Assembly (NCBI GenBank): GCA_021106655.1
Contig: JAIOTT010000461.1
Coordinates: forward strand, 1 to 5,462
Source of the DNA: Bacteroidales bacterium
GTDB taxonomy: Bacteria; Bacteroidota; Bacteroidia; Bacteroidales; SMBSF77
Length of the DNA: 5,462 bases
Reading direction: 5' to 3'
Part shown: positions 1 to 5,462 of the stretch, in pieces
Layout: every line of letters starts with the position of its first letter
Numbering within the stretch: position 1 is the first letter of the stretch
Notes under the pieces: generated by a model
What the model saw: only the letters and a program-made list of their open reading frames with translations
What the model was told of the DNA's origin: nothing
Databases searched by the model: none
Made by a program: the position numbers and the translations under genes

Positions 1-43
1 GCGACAAACTTAGTTGGAAGTCATTTGGTATCGGCTCTCGGAG

Positions 44-70
44 AAACCGACAGCTGATAATTCGGTTTTT
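44..70 (+). terminator. Possible intrinsic terminator at the left edge
   Basis: A 7-bp perfect inverted repeat, AAACCGA (44-50) and TCGGTTT (62-68), encloses an 11-base loop. A G-U and an A-U pair could extend it, and the right arm runs into a T tract (66-70). This looks like the end of a transcript entering from the left. One frame (bases 1-57) closes with TGA inside the loop, which would fit a gene ending here. Another frame stays open to a TAA at 135-137. Neither tail is recognisable, so the upstream gene is not called. TCGG at 31-34 can also pair with the CCGA of the left arm, so an alternative fold exists. Confidence 0.3.
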
Positions 71-182
71 ACGACCTATAGCCAGTCATAAAAAGGCTTT
101 TCGTAAGGGTCTAGCTATTTATGGCAAACGATGTTAATATTTAATAATTGAAAATGTTTAGCTAGGATGATTAGTAATTTTT

Positions 183-1409
183 ATGGAAAATATCTTAAAA
201 TTTGAAAATATGTTTGAGATTATCGACAACCTCTATGGGTCTATGAAACATCGGGTCAAAGATAAAGAAAAAGCCAGCATATACAAACAGATTTGGATGG
301 ATCCTGGAATTACACGTAAGGGAATAGTAACAGAATTACATAAAAAGAGGCCAACCACTGTCTCCTATTTGGTTGCAGAACTCATAGAACAGAATCTTAT
401 TTACGAAGGAGCAATAATATCTGAGAAGAAGAAGGGTCGTCCTGAGGTACCTTTGTTTATCAAGCCAGATGCTTTCGTTTGTATTGCTGCATATATTGTT
501 TCACAACAGATCAAGGCAGTTTTATTGCGTCTGGATGGGACGGTGATATGTGAAAATAGTGTCCAAGTGCCATCTGATATTGAAAATGATCAACTTTTTG
601 AATATTTCACATCTTTAGTTACCCCCTTAATTGAAGCCAAACCATTGGGTTCTACCTTTCTAGGTATAGGTATTTCAATGGTTGGCCATTTTAATATGGT
701 CACACAAGAACTAATTTTTTCTATTAGATGGAAGAAGGTAAAAAATTTCTCATTCCGAAAGCTCTCTGAATTACTTGACTGCAAAGTACATATCGTGAAT
801 AGTTTTGAGGTACATTTGAACTATCTATTAATTCATGAAAAGTCATATCGTGTCGGTGGTTCTTTAATTTATCACTGGGTATATGGTATCGGAGCAAGTT
901 TTTCGTTTAATGGGCTCATATTTAAAACACCTTCAGGTTATATTCTTGAATCTGGTCATGTCCCTATCGATACGAATAGTAAGAAACCTTGTCTCTGTGG
1001 AAGTTTTGGTTGCGTCGAAACAGAAGCAGCGTTATGGGCAATTATTCCTCAGTTGTTGCATGAATTCCCAGACATACCAAATAATGAATATGAATTTGCC
1101 AGTTATTTCACCAAAAATAGATTAAGTCAGCACCCCGTGATAAAGAAGGCAACGAAAATAATCGCATATAATCTTGCTACACTGATTCATCTTTTCTATC
1201 CAAACAGAATAATTTTCCGAAGCCCGTTTCTCTTGGACAAAGATGTCTATGACGATCTGAAGCAAACGCTGTTTAGTATGTTACCTGAATTTCTGATGGA
1301 TGATATCTTACTATCAGTATTAAAGTTGGAATTTAAAGATGAAATCTTTGGTAGCACATCAAGCCTATTCAGAAATAGGTTCAAGCAAGAACTACTGGTA
1401 AAACACTGA
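183..1409 (+). CDS. ROK-family transcriptional regulator (NagC/XylR-type)
   Basis: A 408-residue protein of the usual length for ROK repressors, cytoplasmic DNA-binding proteins that sense a sugar or sugar derivative. Residues about 30-95 form a winged helix-turn-helix, with the recognition helix near 56-68 and the typical GRP wing turn at 85-87. Residues about 98-400 are the ROK sugar-kinase-like domain. It contains LDGT (117-120), the glycine-rich GIGIS (161-165) and GIGAS (235-239), and SGH (257-259). The zinc cluster is complete: C270, C272, C277 with H259, in the pattern CxCGxxGCxE. The kinase catalytic aspartate of the usual ND motif is replaced by serine (N206-S207), so this is a sensor and not an active kinase. 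The start at 183 is preceded by a weak AGGA (164-167) at long spacing; Met21 at 243 is a possible later start but would leave less in front of the helix-turn-helix. It is transcribed in the same direction as the hydrolase operon 470 bases downstream, which it probably regulates. The ligand cannot be read from the sequence. Confidence 0.93.
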   Translation: MENILKFENMFEIIDNLYGSMKHRVKDKEKASIYKQIWMDPGITRKGIVTELHKKRPTTVSYLVAELIEQNLIYEGAIISEKKKGRPEVPLFIKPDAFVCIAAYIVSQQIKAVLLRLDGTVICENSVQVPSDIENDQLFEYFTSLVTPLIEAKPLGSTFLGIGISMVGHFNMVTQELIFSIRWKKVKNFSFRKLSELLDCKVHIVNSFEVHLNYLLIHEKSYRVGGSLIYHWVYGIGASFSFNGLIFKTPSGYILESGHVPIDTNSKKPCLCGSFGCVETEAALWAIIPQLLHEFPDIPNNEYEFASYFTKNRLSQHPVIKKATKIIAYNLATLIHLFYPNRIIFRSPFLLDKDVYDDLKQTLFSMLPEFLMDDILLSVLKLEFKDEIFGSTSSLFRNRFKQELLVKH

Positions 1410-1437
1410 GAAAATCTTGTCTTCGTGCTTTCAAGCT

Positions 1438-1480
1438 ATCTCACCGATGAGATGATTATTATCAACCTTTTCCAATAATC
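1438..1480 (+). terminator. Tandem small hairpins after the regulator gene, weak terminator candidate
   Basis: Two adjoining inverted repeats follow the regulator stop. The first is ATCTCA/TGAGAT (1438-1443, 1448-1453) with a CCGA loop. The second is GATTATT/AATAATC (1454-1460, 1474-1480) with a 13-base loop. There is no clean T tract after either, so termination is only a possibility. They could equally be protein-binding dyads. Confidence 0.22.
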
Positions 1481-1583
1481 TTATAGTTTATAGGTAAATA
1501 CCGCATTACTAATCTTCATAAAACTCAATAATGAGAAGAAATAAGATCTTATCTCTAATCCAAAAATATTGGAGTAAATTAAA

Positions 1584-1613
1584 TTGACAATAATAAACAT
1601 CTAATGTTATTAT
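1584..1613 (+). promoter_or_regulatory. Sigma-70-type promoter of the hydrolase operon
   Basis: A perfect -35 box TTGACA (1584-1589) and a -10 box TATTAT (1608-1613, one mismatch to TATAAT) are 18 bases apart. TG at 1605-1606 forms an extended -10. Transcription would start near 1619-1621, giving a leader of about 260 bases before the amidohydrolase start at 1880. It is the best promoter match in the gap; no convincing one lies closer to the gene. Confidence 0.6.
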
Positions 1614-1614
1614 T
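1589..1614. repeat. Inverted repeat over the operon promoter, operator candidate
   Basis: The core is a perfect dyad AACAT-CTA-ATGTT (1596-1608). Its outer arms AATAAT (1589-1594) and ATTATT (1609-1614) also pair if the single A at 1595 is bulged out. This gives 11 pairs in all. The dyad fills the spacer and covers the -10 box, the place where a repressor would block RNA polymerase. AT-rich palindromes are typical of ROK operators, so the neighbouring regulator is the natural candidate, by inference. A similar element lies at 5331-5351. Confidence 0.4.
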
Positions 1615-1620
1615 ACCGTA

Positions 1621-1670
1621 TGTTGCGTGACTGTGGTGGTTCCTAATGCTTCTTTCTCCGTCACTTAACA
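1621..1670 (+). repeat. Imperfect inverted repeat at the start of the leader
   Basis: TGTTGCGTGAC (1621-1631) is mirrored by GTCACTTAACA (1660-1670). Nine of eleven positions pair, broken by two mismatches, around a loop of 28 bases. It begins at the expected transcription start, so in RNA it would form a 5'-end stem-loop that could protect the message or serve as part of a regulatory leader. No known riboswitch class was recognised. Confidence 0.3.
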
Positions 1671-1697
1671 ATGCCTGTCCTGCATAGTTACATTGGT

Positions 1698-1736
1698 TAT
1701 TCCTTTTATTGAAAATTATTGAAAAAGAATATTTTT
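1698..1736 (+). terminator. Terminator-like hairpin in the operon leader, possible attenuator
   Basis: The stem is 1698-1707 (TATTCCTTTT) with 1722-1731, ten positions with one C-A mismatch, followed directly by five T (1732-1736). The 14-base loop and right arm include the second half of a perfect tandem repeat, TTATTGAAAA twice (1706-1725). It lies between promoter and gene, where a conditional terminator would sit. The stem has only one G-C pair, so it is weak and may be only an AT-rich coincidence. Confidence 0.22.
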
Positions 1737-1879
1737 GATCGGAGATGAAGTTTTATTGGTTTCGGAGTTATAAAAAGAGTGGTTTGAATTGCTGCTAGCT
1801 TTATTTTCTGAGATTCAATAATCGATTAAGACGAATACTTAAAAAGTTTTCGCTGGATGTCTTAGGAGGGGAGCACTAT

Positions 1880-3217
1880 ATGGATATTGAAAAACTTAAG
1901 CAGCTTGCCTTTAATGAAATTGACAAACATCGTGATGACATAATTCAAATTGCCAATTCAATTGAAATGGAACCTGAAGAAGGGTTCAAAGAATTTAAAA
2001 CAGCAAAAAAAATTGCTGCAATTTTTGAAAAATTAGACTATCCATATGAAGAAGGTCTTGCAATTACCGGTGTTAAAGCAACATTAAAAGGAAGAAAAGA
2101 CGGACCTTGCATTGGAATACTTGGTGAAGAAGATGCGTTGTTTAATTCAGAACACCCTAAAGCGGACAAAAATACGGGTATTGTTCATGCTTGTGGTCAT
2201 TTTGCACAAGTTGCATGGCTAGCTGGTATTGCCTATGGATTGAAGCATGTTATTGAACACCTTGATGGGAAAGTAGTCCTTTTTGCCGTCCCGGCAGAAG
2301 AATTAATCAATCTCGGTTTTAGACAATCATTACGAGATCAGGGAAAGCTATCATACTTCGGTGGGAAACAGGAACTAATCAAACTAGGGGCTTTCGATGA
2401 CATAGACATGGCTTTTCTTCAGCATGCACAATCAACTATCCCTGGAAGGACGGCTTTCACTACCTCTGGTAGCAATGGATTTGTGAGTAAATATATCAGA
2501 TTTATAGGTGAATCAGCTCATGCGGGAGTAGCCCCCTGGAAAGGAGTAAATGCCTTAAATGCGTTTCATGTCGCTTTGTCGGCTATACATGCACAGAGGG
2601 AGACATTTAAAGATGACGATGCTGTAAGGATTCATATGCTATTGGTCAAAGGCGGAGAGAGCGTAAACGTGATTCCTTCAGAGATCGAATTGGAATTGTT
2701 TGTTAGAGCGAGTTCTTTTAGTGCGATCAAAGAAGTGAGTGATAAAATCGATCAGGCATTGAAGGCCGGTGCAATGGGTATTGGGTGTAGTATCGAGATA
2801 AGAAACTCACCGGGATACCTTCCAATGAACTACGATAAAAAATTAACTGAATATTGGGAAAAATCGGCATCCAAGATTTTAGGTGAAGAGAACATCCATC
2901 GGTTGGGGTTTTTTGGCGGTTCTACTGATTTTGGCGATGTTATGCACCTTATGCCGGCTATAGAAGTTCAAATTGGTGGATATACCGGTGGAGTGCATTC
3001 AAAAGAATTCCGATTGCAGGATGAAGAGATGGGATTGATCACACCGGTTAAAGTTGCAGCAGCAACAATCATCGATTTGCTTTCAAATGATGCTGAAGTA
3101 GCAAAGGATGTTCTCAAAGATTTCAAGCCCTTATTGACAAAAGAAAAATACTTGGAGTTTTTAGATTCGTTTTTCTATACAAGCTATGATGATTATGGAT
3201 CAAAGGAGAAAAAATAA
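1880..3217 (+). CDS. M20-family metal-dependent amidohydrolase (AbgB/PM20D2-like)
   Basis: A 445-residue cytoplasmic zinc or manganese hydrolase of the M20D type, which cleaves N-acyl or amide bonds of amino-acid conjugates (known relatives: aminobenzoyl-glutamate hydrolase subunit B, PM20D2, hippuricase). The metal ligands are visible: C105 and H107 in HACGH (103-107), the PAEE pair E140/E141 (catalytic base and ligand), H182 in QHAQ, and H373 in VHSKEF. The dimerisation domain spans about 190-305, with the conserved GESAHAG (210-216), whose H214 normally completes the partner subunit's active site. GGK (161-163) after an insertion (about 142-160) places it in an AbgB-like subgroup. The residue after HACGH is F, where hippuricases have D and AbgB has N, so its substrate may differ. 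There is no signal peptide. The start at 1880 has AGGAGG at 1864-1869, ten bases ahead. It is the first gene of the operon and ends one base before the next start. The exact substrate is unknown. Confidence 0.92.
   Translation: MDIEKLKQLAFNEIDKHRDDIIQIANSIEMEPEEGFKEFKTAKKIAAIFEKLDYPYEEGLAITGVKATLKGRKDGPCIGILGEEDALFNSEHPKADKNTGIVHACGHFAQVAWLAGIAYGLKHVIEHLDGKVVLFAVPAEELINLGFRQSLRDQGKLSYFGGKQELIKLGAFDDIDMAFLQHAQSTIPGRTAFTTSGSNGFVSKYIRFIGESAHAGVAPWKGVNALNAFHVALSAIHAQRETFKDDDAVRIHMLLVKGGESVNVIPSEIELELFVRASSFSAIKEVSDKIDQALKAGAMGIGCSIEIRNSPGYLPMNYDKKLTEYWEKSASKILGEENIHRLGFFGGSTDFGDVMHLMPAIEVQIGGYTGGVHSKEFRLQDEEMGLITPVKVAAATIIDLLSNDAEVAKDVLKDFKPLLTKEKYLEFLDSFFYTSYDDYGSKEKK
3204..3208 (+). promoter_or_regulatory. 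Ribosome site fixing the start of the second operon gene
   Basis: AGGAG lies inside the last codons of the amidohydrolase gene, ten bases before the ATG at 3219. It favours 3219 over the in-frame ATG at 3186, which has no such site and would overlap the upstream gene by 32 bases. A stop and a start one base apart suggest translational coupling. Confidence 0.7.
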
Positions 3218-3218
3218 A

Positions 3219-4625
3219 ATGACTAATTTGATAAAGAATAATGAGTTCAGTGCAATCGAGAATTCCATGCCAAAACATTGGAATCAAAAATTCCCCAGAG
3301 AAAACCTCAAACCATTCTACAATTCTATGGTAAGCGAATTGGCAATATCAGGAAATGGGAATGAATATGCAGTCGGTTCATGGACTCAGAGAGTTGATAT
3401 TGAAGCAGATAATTATTATCGATTTAAAGTAATCTTCAAAGTGGAGAATATTGAGGATATAAATCTGAATGTATTCAATGTGCTCTTCTGGTTGAGAAAT
3501 GGAAGCGATGAGATTGTGAAAGATGATGAGAAGATAAATAATTTCTATCAAGATAAGGAAAAAAAAGAAACTTGTACGTACGACTACATCAGCAATTTCC
3601 ATAGGGAAGGAGAACTTATCATTGGAGAGGATCTATTTTATGTCCCGAAGGGATTCAAGAAAGTAGAAATTCAACTAGGACTCAGATTCTCGGAATCAGG
3701 AAAAGCAACTTGGAAATATGTTGAACTGACAAAAGACAAACGACCCAAAAGTATGCCTGTCCGGTTAACGGCAGTAAAATGGACAACGTATCAAAGTAAA
3801 AATAAGAAGGATAATTTAAAAGAATTAACTGCAATACTGGACGATGCAGGGTACCATGGTAGCGATTTGGTTCTTTTGCCCGAATTTTCAAACAAATACA
3901 CGCCAGATTTGCCTTACAAAGCCTTTGCTGAAACAATAGAAGAAAGTGACACTTGTAAGATTGCTAGAGAAAAAGCTGCTCAGTATCGAATGAATGTGTG
4001 TGTCAACATTGTCGAAAAAGATAACGACTTAATCTTCAATTCTTCAATACTATTTAACAGAGATGGCAATTATGTTGGTAAATATAGGAAGACTCATCCG
4101 TATTGGCTAGAAGAAACTGTCCAGGGAATCAGTCCAGGGGATGACTATCCTGTATTCGATCTGGATTTTGGAAAGGTCGGAATGGTTACTTGCTATGACT
4201 GCTTCTTTCCAGAAACTACAAGAATACTTGCTTTGAAGGGTGCAGAGATTATTTTATATGCAAATGACGGGTTTGAACGATTACTAATGCCAGCCAGAGC
4301 AATCGATAACAGAGTCTATTTTGTTGTTTCAACGGTAGGTCGTGGTGATCATGTTAGATGGAATATGCCTGCAATGATTGTCGATACATCTGGCAATATA
4401 TTATGTGAAAACGGCAGAAACGGGATTATTACAACCGAAGTTGATTTGAGTTATAGAACAGCAAATTTGAGAATCCTTCGGGAGATAAATTTTGGAACGA
4501 TGTGTACTTTTCCAGGTGGACGTCGAGCACTACGACATGCGAAATCACAATTACTGTATGAAGAAATTGAAAAAGAGGTGAAGACTTGGGAAGATCGGCC
4601 TGAGAATTTTTTCAGGGGAAAATAA
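3219..4625 (+). CDS. Carbon-nitrogen hydrolase (nitrilase superfamily) with an N-terminal beta-sandwich-like domain
   Basis: A 468-residue protein, clearly longer than the usual 260-320 of amidase-type nitrilase members. The catalytic domain spans about residues 180-435. The triad is readable: E222 in LLPEF, K291 in YRKTHP, and C325 in CYDCFFPE. A likely second glutamate is E298 or E299. It should hydrolyse an amide or carbamoyl bond through a cysteine thioester, releasing ammonia or an amine. Residues 1-175 are an added domain. The opening NLIKNNEF, the W-Q-R-V-D-I stretch (55-61) and a following Y-Y-R-F strand resemble carbohydrate-binding (CBM4/9-like, galactose-binding-fold) modules. This assignment is from pattern only. 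The C-terminal tail (about 436-468) is charged. There is no signal peptide, so a sugar- or polymer-binding role would be inside the cell. It lies one base after the amidohydrolase gene and surely shares its message. The two enzymes may act in sequence on one imported compound. Confidence 0.9.
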   Translation: MTNLIKNNEFSAIENSMPKHWNQKFPRENLKPFYNSMVSELAISGNGNEYAVGSWTQRVDIEADNYYRFKVIFKVENIEDINLNVFNVLFWLRNGSDEIVKDDEKINNFYQDKEKKETCTYDYISNFHREGELIIGEDLFYVPKGFKKVEIQLGLRFSESGKATWKYVELTKDKRPKSMPVRLTAVKWTTYQSKNKKDNLKELTAILDDAGYHGSDLVLLPEFSNKYTPDLPYKAFAETIEESDTCKIAREKAAQYRMNVCVNIVEKDNDLIFNSSILFNRDGNYVGKYRKTHPYWLEETVQGISPGDDYPVFDLDFGKVGMVTCYDCFFPETTRILALKGAEIILYANDGFERLLMPARAIDNRVYFVVSTVGRGDHVRWNMPAMIVDTSGNILCENGRNGIITTEVDLSYRTANLRILREINFGTMCTFPGGRRALRHAKSQLLYEEIEKEVKTWEDRPENFFRGK

Positions 4626-4637
4626 CGTTTCTGATAC

Positions 4638-4655
4638 ACAAGGGTTGTAATTTTT
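4638..4655 (+). terminator. Weak terminator candidate after the operon
   Basis: Thirteen bases after the nitrilase stop, ACAA-GGG-TTGT (4638-4648) is followed by AA and five T (4651-4655). A four-pair stem is short for an intrinsic terminator. It is listed because position and T tract fit and nothing better follows. Confidence 0.2.
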
Positions 4656-4679
4656 CTCGCATATTTGAAGGATCTTTGT

Positions 4680-5117
4680 TTATTTTGGTATTTCACGGTC
4701 AATCAATATTCGGTTGGGCATTGCTTTACAATATAAGGTTAGTCGGTAAAGTGCTTCGCAGTGACAAAGTGCTCCCTTCCGGCAGGCCAGGTAGTAGGCC
4801 ATAGTCAGTATCTGGCTATGCATATCCGGGAAACAGGAGTTTAAGAGTTTCCTCAGACCAAGATGCTGTGCAAACTCTGAAAGGATTACTGCAGGATCAA
4901 TAACTTGAGCAGTCGCAGTAACCGCAGGATCCCGCGTTGCAGCCTGCTGAGAGCTAAGACGTTTAGCAGGAACAAACTTACCGGTACCAGGATCGATCTT
5001 GCCGATATACACCTGTTTGTTCCACGACTGTTTACGCTCCTAATCCCAATAGGAGGTAGACTCGTACACATAGGTAACGCCGGTTTTTTTATTCACATGG
5101 TTGCCCCGAAATGCCAT
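4680..5117 (-). pseudogene. Truncated IS1634-like transposase remnant with an amber stop
   Basis: Read on the minus strand from ATG at 5117, the frame gives MAFRGNHVNKKTG, continuing 25 codons to TAG (5042-5040), then open to TAA at 4682-4680. The TAG falls in YWD*ERKQSWNKQ. One base change from AAG (Lys) would explain it. A ribosome site AGAGG (complement of 5124-5128) lies six bases upstream, so the real 5' end is kept. The protein resembles the N-terminus of IS1634/IS4-type DDE transposases, including SQQAATRDP and MAYYLACRKGALCHCEA. Those are normally about 500-600 residues; here only about 120 recognisable residues remain. Likeness fades after CHCEA (about 4755), which probably marks the deletion or rearrangement breakpoint. 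The fragment has a visibly higher GC content than its neighbours, a sign of foreign origin. No catalytic domain and no second terminal repeat were found, so it cannot move itself. It converges on the operon. Confidence 0.72.
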
Positions 5118-5302
5118 CGCAAACCTCTTGCTCAAACATAGCTACAATTAGAGCCTGCTTACAGGAGAAAATCAAGTCAAATCTACGAATAATTTATTAT
5201 AATAATTGGATTTATGAAAACCTGGTTACAAAATTAATGGGAATTTAGGTCTTAACTACCACTCCGTTTTTTCCGGGCAGGATCAAAAGTAAGAAAAAAT
5301 AG

Positions 5303-5330
5303 TTGACTTGTGAGGAAACTAGTGTATAGT
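5303..5330 (+). promoter_or_regulatory. Sigma-70-type promoter facing the right edge
   Basis: TTGACT (5303-5308) and TATAGT (5325-5330) are separated by 16 bases, one mismatch each to consensus. The start of transcription would be near 5337. It must serve a gene beyond the window or one beginning at about 5448. A dyad follows immediately. Confidence 0.5.
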
Positions 5331-5351
5331 TAATAACAGCTAATGTTTTTA
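5331..5351. repeat. Dyad just downstream of the right-hand promoter, operator candidate
   Basis: Arms 5331-5338 (TAATAACA) and 5344-5351 (TGTTTTTA) pair at seven of eight positions around GCTAA. The core AACAGCTAATGTT (5335-5347) differs at one base from AACATCTAATGTT (1596-1608) at the operon promoter. Its position over the expected start point fits a repressor site. Confidence 0.33.
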
Positions 5352-5462
5352 AATGAAAGTTTTGGTTTGAAGAAGATTTTTGTATTAAAATCTAAATTTG
5401 AAAATTAATGAATAGCAGATGGAATCAGTTGCATCTGTAAAGGGTTAATGGAAAAGAGCAAA

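Larger units (their letters stand above)
1410..1879. other. Intergenic region: regulator end to operon leader
   Basis: This 470-base gap is very AT-rich and contains no credible gene. In order it has two small inverted repeats just after the regulator gene (1438-1480), a perfect 12-bp palindrome ATAAGATCTTAT (1541-1552), a promoter overlapped by an inverted repeat (1584-1614), then a leader of about 260 bases with two more inverted repeats (1621-1670, 1698-1736) and a 10-bp palindrome TAATCGATTA (1819-1828). It ends in a strong AGGAGGGG ribosome site (1864-1871). Two tiny open frames (13 codons from 1671, 17 codons from 1745) lack properly spaced ribosome sites and are not called. Confidence 0.8.
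5118..5462. other. Gene-free right flank
   Basis: These 345 bases hold no convincing gene. The first 30 or so belong to the transposase leader. After that the sequence is AT-rich, with a perfect 12-bp palindrome TTATTATAATAA (5194-5205), then a promoter and dyad (5303-5351). An ATG at 5448 opens a frame running off the window (MEKSK...), but AGGG lies only three bases before it, so it is just a possible start of the next gene. Confidence 0.7.

Noticed and set aside
3..137. Open frame of 44 codons running in from the left edge and ending TAA at 135-137, rich in Lys and Arg
   Set aside because: It has no recognisable motif, and it competes with another frame closing at 55-57 near a terminator-like hairpin. 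It cannot be told from chance without upstream sequence.
1541..1552. Perfect 12-bp palindrome ATAAGATCTTAT, with a similar-length TTATTATAATAA at 5194-5205
   Set aside because: About one 12-bp palindrome is expected by chance in a sequence this long, more when AT-rich. The two do not resemble each other, so neither is called an operator.
1671..1712. A 13-codon leader-peptide-like frame starting ATG at 1671
   Set aside because: No ribosome site precedes it and its codons show no run of one amino acid that would suggest attenuation.
1745..1798. A 17-codon frame with GGAG directly before its ATG
   Set aside because: The GGAG touches the start codon, so spacing is unworkable, and the peptide has no recognisable feature.
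3186..3218. Upstream ATG extending the nitrilase by eleven residues
   Set aside because: It overlaps the amidohydrolase end, has no ribosome site, and the extra residues lie ahead of the natural opening MTNLIKNNEF, which has AGGAG ten bases before it.
3378..3936. Minus-strand open frames inside the nitrilase gene (3378-3602, 3682-3936)
   Set aside because: They are antisense shadows of a clear coding gene with intact catalytic residues and show no family features.
4905..5141. Plus-strand frame opposite the transposase remnant
   Set aside because: It is antisense to a recognisable transposase N-terminus, and its composition is what the complement of that gene would give.
5448..5462. Possible start of a gene running off the right edge (MEKSK)
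   Set aside because: There are only five codons and AGGG is just three bases before the ATG. It cannot be supported without further sequence.

Overview
The window is a bacterial accessory region of about 5.5 kb, AT-rich in its genes and more so between them. It holds three intact plus-strand genes and one broken transposase gene on the minus strand. Strong AGGAG ribosome sites and promoters close to the TTGACA/TATAAT consensus are present. The mix of a ROK regulator, an AbgB-type M20 amidohydrolase and an IS1634-like transposase with the N-terminus MAFRGNHVNKKTG would fit a Sphaerochaeta-like spirochaete or a clostridial relative. That placement is from recalled family resemblance, not a search, and is tentative.

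Layout. Positions 1-182 hold the tail of something unidentified, a possible terminator hairpin (44-70) and the leader of the first gene. Positions 183-1409 encode a ROK-family repressor with an N-terminal winged helix-turn-helix, an intact zinc cluster and a lost kinase aspartate. Positions 1410-1879 are a 470-base gap with a good promoter (1584-1613), an inverted repeat lying on that promoter, and a leader of about 260 bases containing two further inverted repeats. Positions 1880-3217 encode an M20-family amidohydrolase, AbgB/PM20D2-like. One base later, 3219-4625 encodes a carbon-nitrogen hydrolase (nitrilase superfamily) carrying an extra N-terminal domain of about 175 residues that resembles a carbohydrate-binding beta-sandwich. 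Positions 4680-5117 (minus) are a truncated, amber-interrupted IS1634-like transposase. Positions 5118-5462 have no gene but carry a second good promoter pointing out of the right end.

How the genes may work together (inference). The two hydrolases are almost certainly one transcriptional unit and are both cytoplasmic, with neither showing a signal peptide. One cleaves an amide or N-acyl bond through a two-metal site, the other a C-N bond through a Glu-Lys-Cys triad. Together they look like a small pathway that releases amino acid, ammonia or an acyl or sugar part from an imported amide. The ROK protein next door is the obvious candidate regulator. The most interesting non-coding signal is a related element built on AACA-n-CTAATGTT that sits at the operon promoter (1589-1614) and at the unrelated right-hand promoter (5331-5351), with a partial match (131-141) ahead of the ROK gene. 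This could be a shared operator. No uptake system is in the window. No RNA gene or CRISPR array was seen.
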